Below, piece by piece: positions 15,949 through 23,717 of a DNA stretch of 64,000 nucleotides; the stretch's first letter is position 1; each line of letters starts with the position of its first letter. The position numbers and the translations under genes were made by a program. This stretch comes from Ascidiimonas sp046199005 (GTDB lineage Bacteria > Bacteroidota > Bacteroidia > Flavobacteriales > Flavobacteriaceae). Location of the stretch: contig CP176050.1 of NCBI GenBank assembly GCA_046199005.1, positions 1,116,001 through 1,180,000 of the forward strand. The letters run 5' to 3'. Below the pieces are notes generated by a model. It searched no databases. It was not told the origin of the DNA and saw only the letters and a list, made by a program, of their open reading frames with translations.

Positions 15949-18528
15949 TTAAAAAGGATAATTTATCCCAATGTTGAACACTGCTCTACCAAAATTATAC
16001 TCTCTGAACCATCTTTTGCCGGGATCATTAGCGGGGTTAAAGGTTTTGAAACCTGTGTCGAATCTGATTACAAAGAAACTAAAGTCGTATCTGAGTCCGA
16101 ATCCTGTACCTAAAGCAAGCTCTCCGAATGAAGAAAAATCTTCAAATACGGCTTGCTCATCAGTAACATTATCTAGTGCATTCCAGATATTTCCGGCATC
16201 GGCAAACAGGGCACCGTTAAAACTGCCAAAAATATTAAAGCGGTATTCCAGATTAAAAGCTAACTTAAGGTTTGCTTCATTAAAATCATTAAAGTTACGA
16301 GTAGTACCAGGTCCCAGGGCATAGGCTTCCCAGGCTCGGTTATCATTAGAACCACCCCCAAAGTAACTCTGAGAGAAAGGGATGTTATTCGCATTCCCAA
16401 ACGGAATTGCAAACCCAAAGAAACTTCTAAAAGCAAGTACTTCCTTGCTACTTAGTTCCCAATACTTTATATAATCAAATTCTGTTTTTATGTATTGCGA
16501 ATACTGAACTCCAAAAACCAAATTATTTCCATTTTCATCCTGGTCAAATTCTATCAATTTTGAGACCCCAGACAGTACATTACCCGCAGATTCCAGTTTT
16601 AGACGAAACTGCGAAAAACTGTTGTCTTCAAAATTGACACGATTGTTTCGGGTGTGGGTAAAACTGGAAGCGAAAATAAGGTTGTTGTCTGTTAATCTTT
16701 CCTGTCTTTCGCTAATATTGAGAACGTCTCTGAAGTCTTCAGAACCAGAAGGGATTTGAGGTACATTATTAGAAAGAACATCAGAAATGAACTGATTGGT
16801 TTCTTCGGGGATCGAAAGGTTATCTTCTGCAGGATATCCTGCAACGATGGCAATTTCATTAAGCCTGTTATAGGTGTCTTCGTAAACATTGAAGAAATTA
16901 TCGATGTTAACGTTACGTATATATTGAATATTGATTAATTCAAAAATATTTTTTCTGGTTTGGTCAGGACTCCAGCTGTAACGAAGTGTGTTGTTAAAAC
17001 TCTGTTTGTCAAGTCCGATATTTGTTTGAATACTTGTTCCAACCGAAATACGGGTTTCCGGGAGCATGTATTTTGGAATAAGTTTTTCTGTATTCACCGG
17101 AAAAAAGAACCTTGGGAAATTGAGTCTTATATCAGCACCTATTTCTGAAATATTGAAAAAACGATCCTCAGAATTGTTGGCTTCACGCGAAGACCCCAAA
17201 GTTCCTCTTGCTGCAAATTCCAGCGTTTCTGCACCTCTAAAAACGTTTCTACTTATGAGCGAGCTACTAAAGGAGACCCCAAAATCCTGAATGTTAGAAT
17301 GAGATACATCTGTATTAAAGCCCAATGAAAACCGAGGCCTTGCAGTAAGGTAAATATTGGTGTTTAATTGGTTGTCTGTACTATCTGCATAAACATATTC
17401 TATATTCGGATATTTGAACGTTCGTAGATTGCCGATTTGTTGATTGGTCACAATACGATTCCTCTCTTTGTAAATTTCTCCGGGAATTATAGCCATTACA
17501 TTGGTAAGCGCTTCCGGCCTGTATCTTAGTTTATCTCTGTAAAAGATCCGGTAGTTTTCAAAATCGATATGCTTAAGAGAATCTTTGTTTTCGTTGAAGT
17601 TGTAATCGGCATAAATATTTACCTTATTTATAGAATGTACCTTGTATTCGTTTTCTATTAGTTCTCCTTCAACCCGATTGAGATAGTTGCTTATCTGAAG
17701 CGTTATAGGTAGCTTGTAGTCGGTACTCCCGGGAGTACTGTCTATTTTCACATCAAAATTAATTGATGTAGGTTGAAATCGATAAATACCAGAATTTGAA
17801 AAGATATTTGCAAGACGATTTCTTTCTGATTCAAAAGTCAAAACATTAAATTGATCTCCTTTTTTAATCAGGGAATTTTTTTTGTGTAATTCGTAAATAG
17901 AATCGAGGTCTTTTGAGATAATGTTGTGGGAAATGCTATCTAAAAAATAAGGCTTGCCGGTGTTTACCGTATACTTAATACCAGCACGTTTTTCTTTTTT
18001 ACTGCCGCTGCTATCAATCTCGAAAGAAGTTTCATTTCTTAAATACCCTCTACTTTCATAATACAATTGGAGTCGTTTGGCAGACTTTTCGGCTTTTTTA
18101 GTATCGATGATTACAGGTGCCTCACCAGTTTCTTTGATCCAGTTGTTGATGCCAGAGAAAGATTGCCGCATTTTTATTACCTGTTTTTCAGACACCTTGC
18201 TCTTGAGTCTCTTAAAGCGTTTGGGCTTTTTGTAAAGCCAGTTTTGAAATGAAGAATCCGGATTTTTTTTTGCGAAATTATAAATGTGCAGCCTCAAAGG
18301 GATTCCCAATACTCTGCTATTCGGTTTTTGATAAAGAAGACTATTGAGCTCTTCATTTTTTACGTTCTCACCATTTACGATTATATTGTTCTGGGTAAGT
18401 AACAATTCATCATCATTCACCCGTTTCACTGCATTACAACCCGTGAGGCTAAGAATTAAAAAGATTACAGCTATTTTTGCCAAAAGGTGTTTCAAGATAA
18501 ACGTAATAGATTTTAAAATCTGAATCAA
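15949..18528 (-). CDS. tamL: Omp85-family translocation and assembly lipoprotein TamL
   Basis: This large outer-membrane protein (859 codons from the first possible start) has a lipoprotein signal ending in LSLTGC (Cys about residue 31), a periplasmic region of POTRA-like repeats to about residue 390, and a C-terminal 16-strand Omp85 barrel closing with FNIGINYPF. TamL is the Bacteroidota, lipidated counterpart of TamA and works with the inner-membrane protein TamB. No ATG is available: the open frame begins at TTG 18528, and another TTG at 18495 would still keep the signal peptide. Only 14 bp separate the TTG from the divergent methyltransferase gene. Confidence 0.88.
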   Translation of the reverse strand: MIQILKSITFILKHLLAKIAVIFLILSLTGCNAVKRVNDDELLLTQNNIIVNGENVKNEELNSLLYQKPNSRVLGIPLRLHIYNFAKKNPDSSFQNWLYKKPKRFKRLKSKVSEKQVIKMRQSFSGINNWIKETGEAPVIIDTKKAEKSAKRLQLYYESRGYLRNETSFEIDSSGSKKEKRAGIKYTVNTGKPYFLDSISHNIISKDLDSIYELHKKNSLIKKGDQFNVLTFESERNRLANIFSNSGIYRFQPTSINFDVKIDSTPGSTDYKLPITLQISNYLNRVEGELIENEYKVHSINKVNIYADYNFNENKDSLKHIDFENYRIFYRDKLRYRPEALTNVMAIIPGEIYKERNRIVTNQQIGNLRTFKYPNIEYVYADSTDNQLNTNIYLTARPRFSLGFNTDVSHSNIQDFGVSFSSSLISRNVFRGAETLEFAARGTLGSSREANNSEDRFFNISEIGADIRLNFPRFFFPVNTEKLIPKYMLPETRISVGTSIQTNIGLDKQSFNNTLRYSWSPDQTRKNIFELINIQYIRNVNIDNFFNVYEDTYNRLNEIAIVAGYPAEDNLSIPEETNQFISDVLSNNVPQIPSGSEDFRDVLNISERQERLTDNNLIFASSFTHTRNNRVNFEDNSFSQFRLKLESAGNVLSGVSKLIEFDQDENGNNLVFGVQYSQYIKTEFDYIKYWELSSKEVLAFRSFFGFAIPFGNANNIPFSQSYFGGGSNDNRAWEAYALGPGTTRNFNDFNEANLKLAFNLEYRFNIFGSFNGALFADAGNIWNALDNVTDEQAVFEDFSSFGELALGTGFGLRYDFSFFVIRFDTGFKTFNPANDPGKRWFREYNFGRAVFNIGINYPF

Positions 18529-18542
18529 AAATACACTATTTT

Positions 18543-19280
18543 ATGGTTAGCAAAAACCGGACCACGCTATTGACCAGTCTTCACCAAAAAAAGTATCGTA
18601 ATAAATACGGATTATTCATTGCGGAGGGATTAAAAGTAGTAAAAGAAATAGAGAAATCACGATTTGAAGCAGAAGCATTATATACAATTGAGCCGGGTCT
18701 TTTAGATAGTTGTAAGATTCCAGAAACACTAATTAATGAAACGACCCTTAAGAAAATAAGTGCCTTAACGACGCCAAATAGAGTACTGGGTGTTTTTAGA
18801 ATTCCCGAAATGCAACCTATTGTTTATAAAGGACTTATTGTAGCATTAGATGGTATACGTGATCCCGGAAATTTGGGTACGATCATTCGTTTGTGTGACT
18901 GGTTTGGTGTAAAACAATTAGTCTGTAGTCATGATACAGTAGACTGTTATAACCCAAAAGTAGTGCAGGCAAGTATGGGGTCTCTTGCGAGAGTGAACAT
19001 TATCTATGAATCTCTGGAAGTATTGGCAAACGAAACCCGATTGCCTTTATACGCAGCGACTATGTCTGGGGAAAATATGTATACTAGTAAGCTTCCGGAA
19101 GAAGGGATATTGGTCATGGGAAATGAAGCAAATGGCATATCTCAGGAGGTACTCAAACTAATTTCAACGCATATTGCGATCCCCCAGTATGGTGAATTAA
19201 AGGAAACCGAGAGTTTAAACGTAGCTACTGCTACTGCAATCATCTTAAGCGAGTTTAAACGAAGAACTATTCAAAAGTAA
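18543..19280 (+). CDS. SPOUT (TrmH/SpoU) family RNA methyltransferase
   Basis: The 245-residue protein has an N-terminal substrate-binding domain and a C-terminal SPOUT domain with the three knot motifs: LDGIRDPGNLGTIIRL near 100-115, LVMGNEANGIS near 189-199 and the closing SLNVATATAIIL near 221-232. Such enzymes put a 2'-O-methyl group on tRNA or rRNA ribose. In many Bacteroidota it sits beside tamL, divergently, as here. The stop overlaps the end of porT by 14 bp (convergent). The exact target nucleotide is unknown. Confidence 0.88.
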   Translation: MVSKNRTTLLTSLHQKKYRNKYGLFIAEGLKVVKEIEKSRFEAEALYTIEPGLLDSCKIPETLINETTLKKISALTTPNRVLGVFRIPEMQPIVYKGLIVALDGIRDPGNLGTIIRLCDWFGVKQLVCSHDTVDCYNPKVVQASMGSLARVNIIYESLEVLANETRLPLYAATMSGENMYTSKLPEEGILVMGNEANGISQEVLKLISTHIAIPQYGELKETESLNVATATAIILSEFKRRTIQK

Positions 19281-19962
19281 AATTAATAAAGACTGCTCTA
19301 CTATACATCCCATTGAGGTTGGAAGTCCATGGGCTGTTAGGGTCCGCATCTGGGACCAATTCATCACTAAAAGCAAAAACACCTCTGATGGAAGGGGAGA
19401 ATTTGAAATAAAACAGGTAGAAATCAATGCCAAAACCTATTTCGTAATAATAGGTTGATCTTGTCATCCTGAAAGTACCGTTGCTATTATCGTCTCTGCT
19501 GTCTTCATTGCTCCCGAGATTTATAGAGGTAGAAACTCCTCCAACGATATAGGGTTTAAAATTCCCTAACCGCTTCGTACTTGCCTTGATCAATAGCGGA
19601 AAATGAATATAAGTAGATCGAACCTCTCTCAAAAAATCACGTTCTTCTGCGAAATTTGGAAAACCAAGATCTCTTTGCGTATAATAAAGACCGGGTTCAA
19701 ACCTTAGGTCGAAATAATCATTAAGTCTAAGGTTTCCTATAAGACCCACATTAAAGCCCGTAGTCTTGGCTACAAGTACATCACCCGTGTTCTCATTGTA
19801 GTCAAATTTAAAATCGTATTGATTAAACCCGAGAAAATAACCCCAATGTACTCGCTGTTTATCAAAATTTTCAAGATTTAGAATAGGGTTCTCATTAAAT
19901 TGACCAAATGAATTTAACGAAATTAAGAAACCTACAAGAACCGTAAAAAAAAGTCTTTTCAT
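19267..19962 (-). CDS. porT: Type IX secretion system outer-membrane protein PorT
   Basis: The 231-residue protein has a signal peptide (residues 1-20, NSFGQ) and an eight-strand outer-membrane barrel pattern ending with Phe (INFTFE). It resembles PorT/SprT: HWGYFLGFNQYDFK at the start and FEPGLYYTQRDL and YYYEIGFGIDFYLFYFKFSPSIRG later. PorT is required for type IX secretion in Porphyromonas and for gliding and secretion in Flavobacterium. It follows ubiE by 17 bp on the same strand, the common flavobacterial ubiE-porT arrangement. Confidence 0.85.
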   Translation of the reverse strand: MKRLFFTVLVGFLISLNSFGQFNENPILNLENFDKQRVHWGYFLGFNQYDFKFDYNENTGDVLVAKTTGFNVGLIGNLRLNDYFDLRFEPGLYYTQRDLGFPNFAEERDFLREVRSTYIHFPLLIKASTKRLGNFKPYIVGGVSTSINLGSNEDSRDDNSNGTFRMTRSTYYYEIGFGIDFYLFYFKFSPSIRGVFAFSDELVPDADPNSPWTSNLNGMYSRAVFINFTFE

Positions 19963-19979
19963 GAAAACGTGATCATTAA

Positions 19980-20708
19980 CTATTTAGAAGCAACGTAAAT
20001 AGTTGCTACTCCAAAGGTTTGTGGAATATCTTCCACATTTATAAACCCTGTTTTACGTAAAATATTGTTGAAAGCTTCTCCATAAGGAAAATTTGCCGCA
20101 GATTCTGATAGATACTGGTAGGCAGAACGATCTTTTGAAAACAATTTACCAATGGTAGGCATAATTTTTCCTGTATATAGACCGTACCCTTGTTTAAAAG
20201 GAGTTTTGGTAGGTACTGAAGTTTCTAATACAACAAATGTACCTCCGGGTTTCAATACACGATAGATCTCTGCCAAACCTTTTTCAAGATCTTCAAAGTT
20301 ACGCACACCAAACGCGACTGTTATGGCATCGTAAGAATTGTCTTCAAAAGGCATATTTTCACTATCACCTATGAGCATTTCTATTCGGTCAGACAGATTT
20401 TTTCTTGCGATCTTCTCACGTCCTATTTCAAGCATGCCCGGTGAAATATCGAGACCTGTTAAAGTTTTTGCTTCACTTTCGGCCAAACTTATGATGAGAT
20501 CTCCTGTGCCTGTAGCAATATCAAGAATTGAAGAGGGCTTGCTGTCTTTTACAATCGAAACCACTTTTTTACGCCATTTAACATCGATACCAAAAGAAAT
20601 TACTCTGTTTAGACCATCATACTCTCCGGATATTTTGTCAAACATTTGAGTCACCTGTTCTTTTTTGCCCAGATCAGAGTTTTTATAGGGTTTCACTTTT
20701 TTTGACAT
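19980..20708 (-). CDS. ubiE: Demethylmenaquinone methyltransferase UbiE/MenG
   Basis: The 242-residue enzyme methylates demethylmenaquinone with S-adenosylmethionine, the last step of menaquinone synthesis. It shows the UbiE signature FDKISGEYDGLNRVISFGID, the SAM loop LDIATGTGDL and the motif GVRNFEDLEKGL. ATG at 20708 is preferred over the frame start at 20729 because it matches the family and leaves the promoter box at 20727-20734 outside the gene. It heads the ubiE-porT pair. Confidence 0.95.
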   Translation of the reverse strand: MSKKVKPYKNSDLGKKEQVTQMFDKISGEYDGLNRVISFGIDVKWRKKVVSIVKDSKPSSILDIATGTGDLIISLAESEAKTLTGLDISPGMLEIGREKIARKNLSDRIEMLIGDSENMPFEDNSYDAITVAFGVRNFEDLEKGLAEIYRVLKPGGTFVVLETSVPTKTPFKQGYGLYTGKIMPTIGKLFSKDRSAYQYLSESAANFPYGEAFNNILRKTGFINVEDIPQTFGVATIYVASK

Positions 20709-20726
20709 CCTGAAAATTTGTTTTTG

Positions 20727-20734
20727 CAAAGATA
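20727..20734 (-). promoter_or_regulatory. Flavobacterial -7 box of ubiE-porT
   Basis: The minus strand reads TATCTTTG, exactly TAnnTTTG, 19 bp before the ubiE ATG. Confidence 0.5.
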
Positions 20735-20808
20735 CTATAATAGTTATGTGTTTGAAGAATAGAATTTAATGAAAGCACAAACAGCTCTACTAGAATGTAT
20801 TTTTAGCG

Positions 20809-20816
20809 TATATTTG
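20809..20816 (+). promoter_or_regulatory. Flavobacterial -7 box of trkA-trkH
   Basis: TATATTTG matches TAnnTTTG exactly and lies 28 bp before the trkA ATG at 20844. It shows that the longer upstream frame is not translated. Confidence 0.55.
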
Positions 20817-20843
20817 CATCGCAATAACAGCGTTTACTTACAC

Positions 20844-22193
20844 ATGAAGATTATAATTGCCGGTGCTGGTGAAGTAGGTTTTCACTTGGCCAAATTACTT
20901 TCGTACGAAGCCCAGGATATTACACTCATAGACAATAAGAAAGAAAGTCTAGCCTACGCAGATTCCCATTTGGATATTAAAGTTTTAAAAGGTGATGCTA
21001 CTTCGGTTAGTATGTTGAAGGAAGCAAAGGTAGATTCATCAGATCTTGTAATAGGGGTAACTAGTTCAGAAACCACCAATATTACGTTGTGCGTCATGGC
21101 AAAACAATTGGGCTGTAAGCGAACCATCGCCCGAATTTCCAATACTGAATTTATTGATAATAAGGAAGAAATAGGATTTTCAAAATTAGGGATCGACGAA
21201 CTAATTTCCCCGGAAGAACTGGCGGCGGAAGAAATTCAACTACTGTTGGATCAATCAGCGTTTAATGATAGTTATGAATTTGAGGAAGGGGCTTTGATCA
21301 TGGTGGGAACCTCACTTCAACGTACGGCTCCTTTTGTAGGTAAATCGGTAAAAGAAGCTGCGAAGATATTTCCTGAATTGCATTTTATACCCATCGCGAT
21401 TCAACGTTTTGGAACGCAATATACGTTGATTCCGAGAGGGGACACAGTCTTCAAAGAGGGTGATCAGGCTTACTTTATTACCTCCAAAGAGGGGGTAGAC
21501 GAACTGTATAAGCTCACCGGAAAAATTAAAGAGGAAATAAAGAATGTGATGATCCTTGGAGGCAGTAAAATAGGCTTCAAGGCAGCAAGAGATCTTTGTG
21601 GGAATAGATTCAAGGTAAAACTTATAGAGAAAGACCGTAATAAGGCTTTTGACCTTGCTGATATGCTTCCTAATGCCTTAATCATTAACGGTGACGGTCG
21701 CAATGTAGAATTACTGGAGGAAGAAAATATAGAAGATATAGATGCTTTTATTTCCGTGACCGGAAATTCAGAGACCAATATCATGTCTTGCCTGGTTGCC
21801 AAATCTAAAAATATCAAGAAGACTATTGCCTTGGTCGAGAACATGGATTATTTTCAACTCTCCCATTCCATAGGTATAGATACGCTCATCAATAAAAAGC
21901 TGTTAGCGGCTAACAATATTTTTCGCCACATCAGGCGAGGAGAGGTGGTTGCACTTACGCGACTCAATAACCTGAATGCTGAAATATTGGAATTTGTGGT
22001 AAAGCCAGATTCGGGGATGACAGGGAAGGCGATCCGGGATATTGATTTTCCAAGATCTGCAATTATCGGAGGAGTGATAAGGGAAGGAAAAGGAATTATA
22101 GCCCTGGGAGACTTCGTTATCGTACCCGGAGATCGGGTAGTAGTATGTAGTTTACCAAGAGCGATCGCTAAAGTTGAAAAGTTATTCCTATAA
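20844..22193 (+). CDS. trkA: Trk potassium uptake regulatory subunit TrkA
   Basis: The 449-residue cytoplasmic protein contains two RCK units, each with a nucleotide-binding Rossmann fold (IIAGAGEVGFHLAKLL at the N-terminus and MILGGSKIGFKAARDL near residue 235) followed by a TrkA-C domain. It gates the TrkH channel in response to NAD(H) or ATP. The start at 20844 was chosen because the Rossmann strand begins there and a promoter box lies just upstream. The stop is 3 bp before the trkH start, a clear operon. Confidence 0.95.
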   Translation: MKIIIAGAGEVGFHLAKLLSYEAQDITLIDNKKESLAYADSHLDIKVLKGDATSVSMLKEAKVDSSDLVIGVTSSETTNITLCVMAKQLGCKRTIARISNTEFIDNKEEIGFSKLGIDELISPEELAAEEIQLLLDQSAFNDSYEFEEGALIMVGTSLQRTAPFVGKSVKEAAKIFPELHFIPIAIQRFGTQYTLIPRGDTVFKEGDQAYFITSKEGVDELYKLTGKIKEEIKNVMILGGSKIGFKAARDLCGNRFKVKLIEKDRNKAFDLADMLPNALIINGDGRNVELLEEENIEDIDAFISVTGNSETNIMSCLVAKSKNIKKTIALVENMDYFQLSHSIGIDTLINKKLLAANNIFRHIRRGEVVALTRLNNLNAEILEFVVKPDSGMTGKAIRDIDFPRSAIIGGVIREGKGIIALGDFVIVPGDRVVVCSLPRAIAKVEKLFL

Positions 22194-22196
22194 TCA

Positions 22197-23690
22197 ATGC
22201 TTAAACTTAATACCCGCATCATACTTCATATCATGGGCTTGCTATTACTTTTTAATGGCGGCTTCATGTTGCTCGCTGCCCTGGTAAGCGGGATCTATGA
22301 AGACGGGGCTACACTCGATATTTCTCTGGCTGGGATTGTAACACTGTTTTCTGGCATTCTTCTCATGTTTATTACGAAAGATCACAAGAAGGAACTCAAA
22401 AAAAGAGAAGGTTATATCATAGTAACTTTTGGATGGATCTTCATGACACTTTCCGGGATGTTACCCTATTTGTTTTCTAAAGAGATTCCAGATATAACCA
22501 ATGCCTTCTTTGAAACGATGTCGGGTTACACAACTACCGGAGCCTCTATTTTAAACGATATTGAGTCTTTACCGGAAGGAATCCTTTTTTGGCGAAGCAC
22601 TACGCACTGGATTGGAGGAATGGGAATTATAGTTTTAGCAATCGCTATACTACCACTTTTAGGAATAGGGGGAATGCAGCTTTTTGCAGCAGAAGCCCCA
22701 GGCCCTGGTTCAGATAAATTACACCCCAGAATCACAGATACGGCTAAAAGGTTATGGCTTATTTATTTCGGATTTACGGTAGCAGAGACTGTTCTGCTTA
22801 AAGTAGCGGGGATGTCTTTTTTTGATGCCATTAATCATTCTATGGCCACCCTGTCTACGGGAGGATTCTCTACCAAAAATGCAAGTCTTGCCTACTGGAA
22901 CGGAAATCCCATGATACAGTATATAGTGATACTTTTTATGTTCATTGCAGGGACTAATTTCATCTTAAGCTATTTTGCGTTCAAAGGTAGATTTCAAAAA
23001 GTAATTAAAGATGAGGAATTCAAGTTCTATGGTTCATTCATCCTATTCTTTAGCGTTTTAACCGCAGCGATCATCTTCTTTCAATCGAACGTACCCGTAT
23101 CAGACTATCATCCGCAAGTTTGGGGAGAATTGGAAAGTGCTTTCCGGCATGCGATCTTTCAGGTCATCGCAGTGGTTACTACCACCGGATTTGTTTCAGC
23201 AGATTATACAGGATGGGCACCTTTTTTAACTGTATTCTTCTTCGGATTGATGTTTCTAGGCGGATCGGCAGGATCTACTTCCGGAGGCGTGAAGGTAGTA
23301 CGTCATTTATTAATGATTAAAAACGGATTACTTGAATTCAAACGAGCATTACATCCGAGCGCGGTAATCCCGGTACGCTACAATCGGAAGTCGGTCACGA
23401 GTGACATTGTTTTCAATATACTCGGTTTTTTTATCCTCTACATGTTGCTTTTTATTATTGGCGCACTTGTACTGGGATTTATGGGTATGGATTTTGAAAC
23501 TGCCATAGGAACGGCAGCTTCTTCTTTGGGTAACGTGGGACCCGCTCTGGGGGATTTAGGACCATTAAGTAATTATGATGGTTTACCTTCGGCAGGAAAG
23601 TGGTGGTGTTCGTTCTTAATGTTGCTGGGAAGGCTGGAATTATTCACCGTATTAATAATCCTTACCCCTTATTTTTGGAAGAAGATATAG
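22197..23690 (+). CDS. trkH: TrkH-family potassium channel subunit
   Basis: The 497-residue integral membrane protein has about ten hydrophobic helices and the four pore loops of the Trk/Ktr family, each with the selectivity-filter Gly: YTTTGAS, LSTGGFST, VTTTGFVS and LGNVGPAL. With TrkA, encoded 3 bp upstream, it imports potassium. The length is as expected. The gene converges on the TonB-dependent receptor gene with a 27-bp gap that shows no strong hairpin. Confidence 0.95.
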   Translation: MLKLNTRIILHIMGLLLLFNGGFMLLAALVSGIYEDGATLDISLAGIVTLFSGILLMFITKDHKKELKKREGYIIVTFGWIFMTLSGMLPYLFSKEIPDITNAFFETMSGYTTTGASILNDIESLPEGILFWRSTTHWIGGMGIIVLAIAILPLLGIGGMQLFAAEAPGPGSDKLHPRITDTAKRLWLIYFGFTVAETVLLKVAGMSFFDAINHSMATLSTGGFSTKNASLAYWNGNPMIQYIVILFMFIAGTNFILSYFAFKGRFQKVIKDEEFKFYGSFILFFSVLTAAIIFFQSNVPVSDYHPQVWGELESAFRHAIFQVIAVVTTTGFVSADYTGWAPFLTVFFFGLMFLGGSAGSTSGGVKVVRHLLMIKNGLLEFKRALHPSAVIPVRYNRKSVTSDIVFNILGFFILYMLLFIIGALVLGFMGMDFETAIGTAASSLGNVGPALGDLGPLSNYDGLPSAGKWWCSFLMLLGRLELFTVLIILTPYFWKKI

Positions 23691-23717
23691 GTGTTCAATT
23701 TGTGTTTGGCAAGGATA

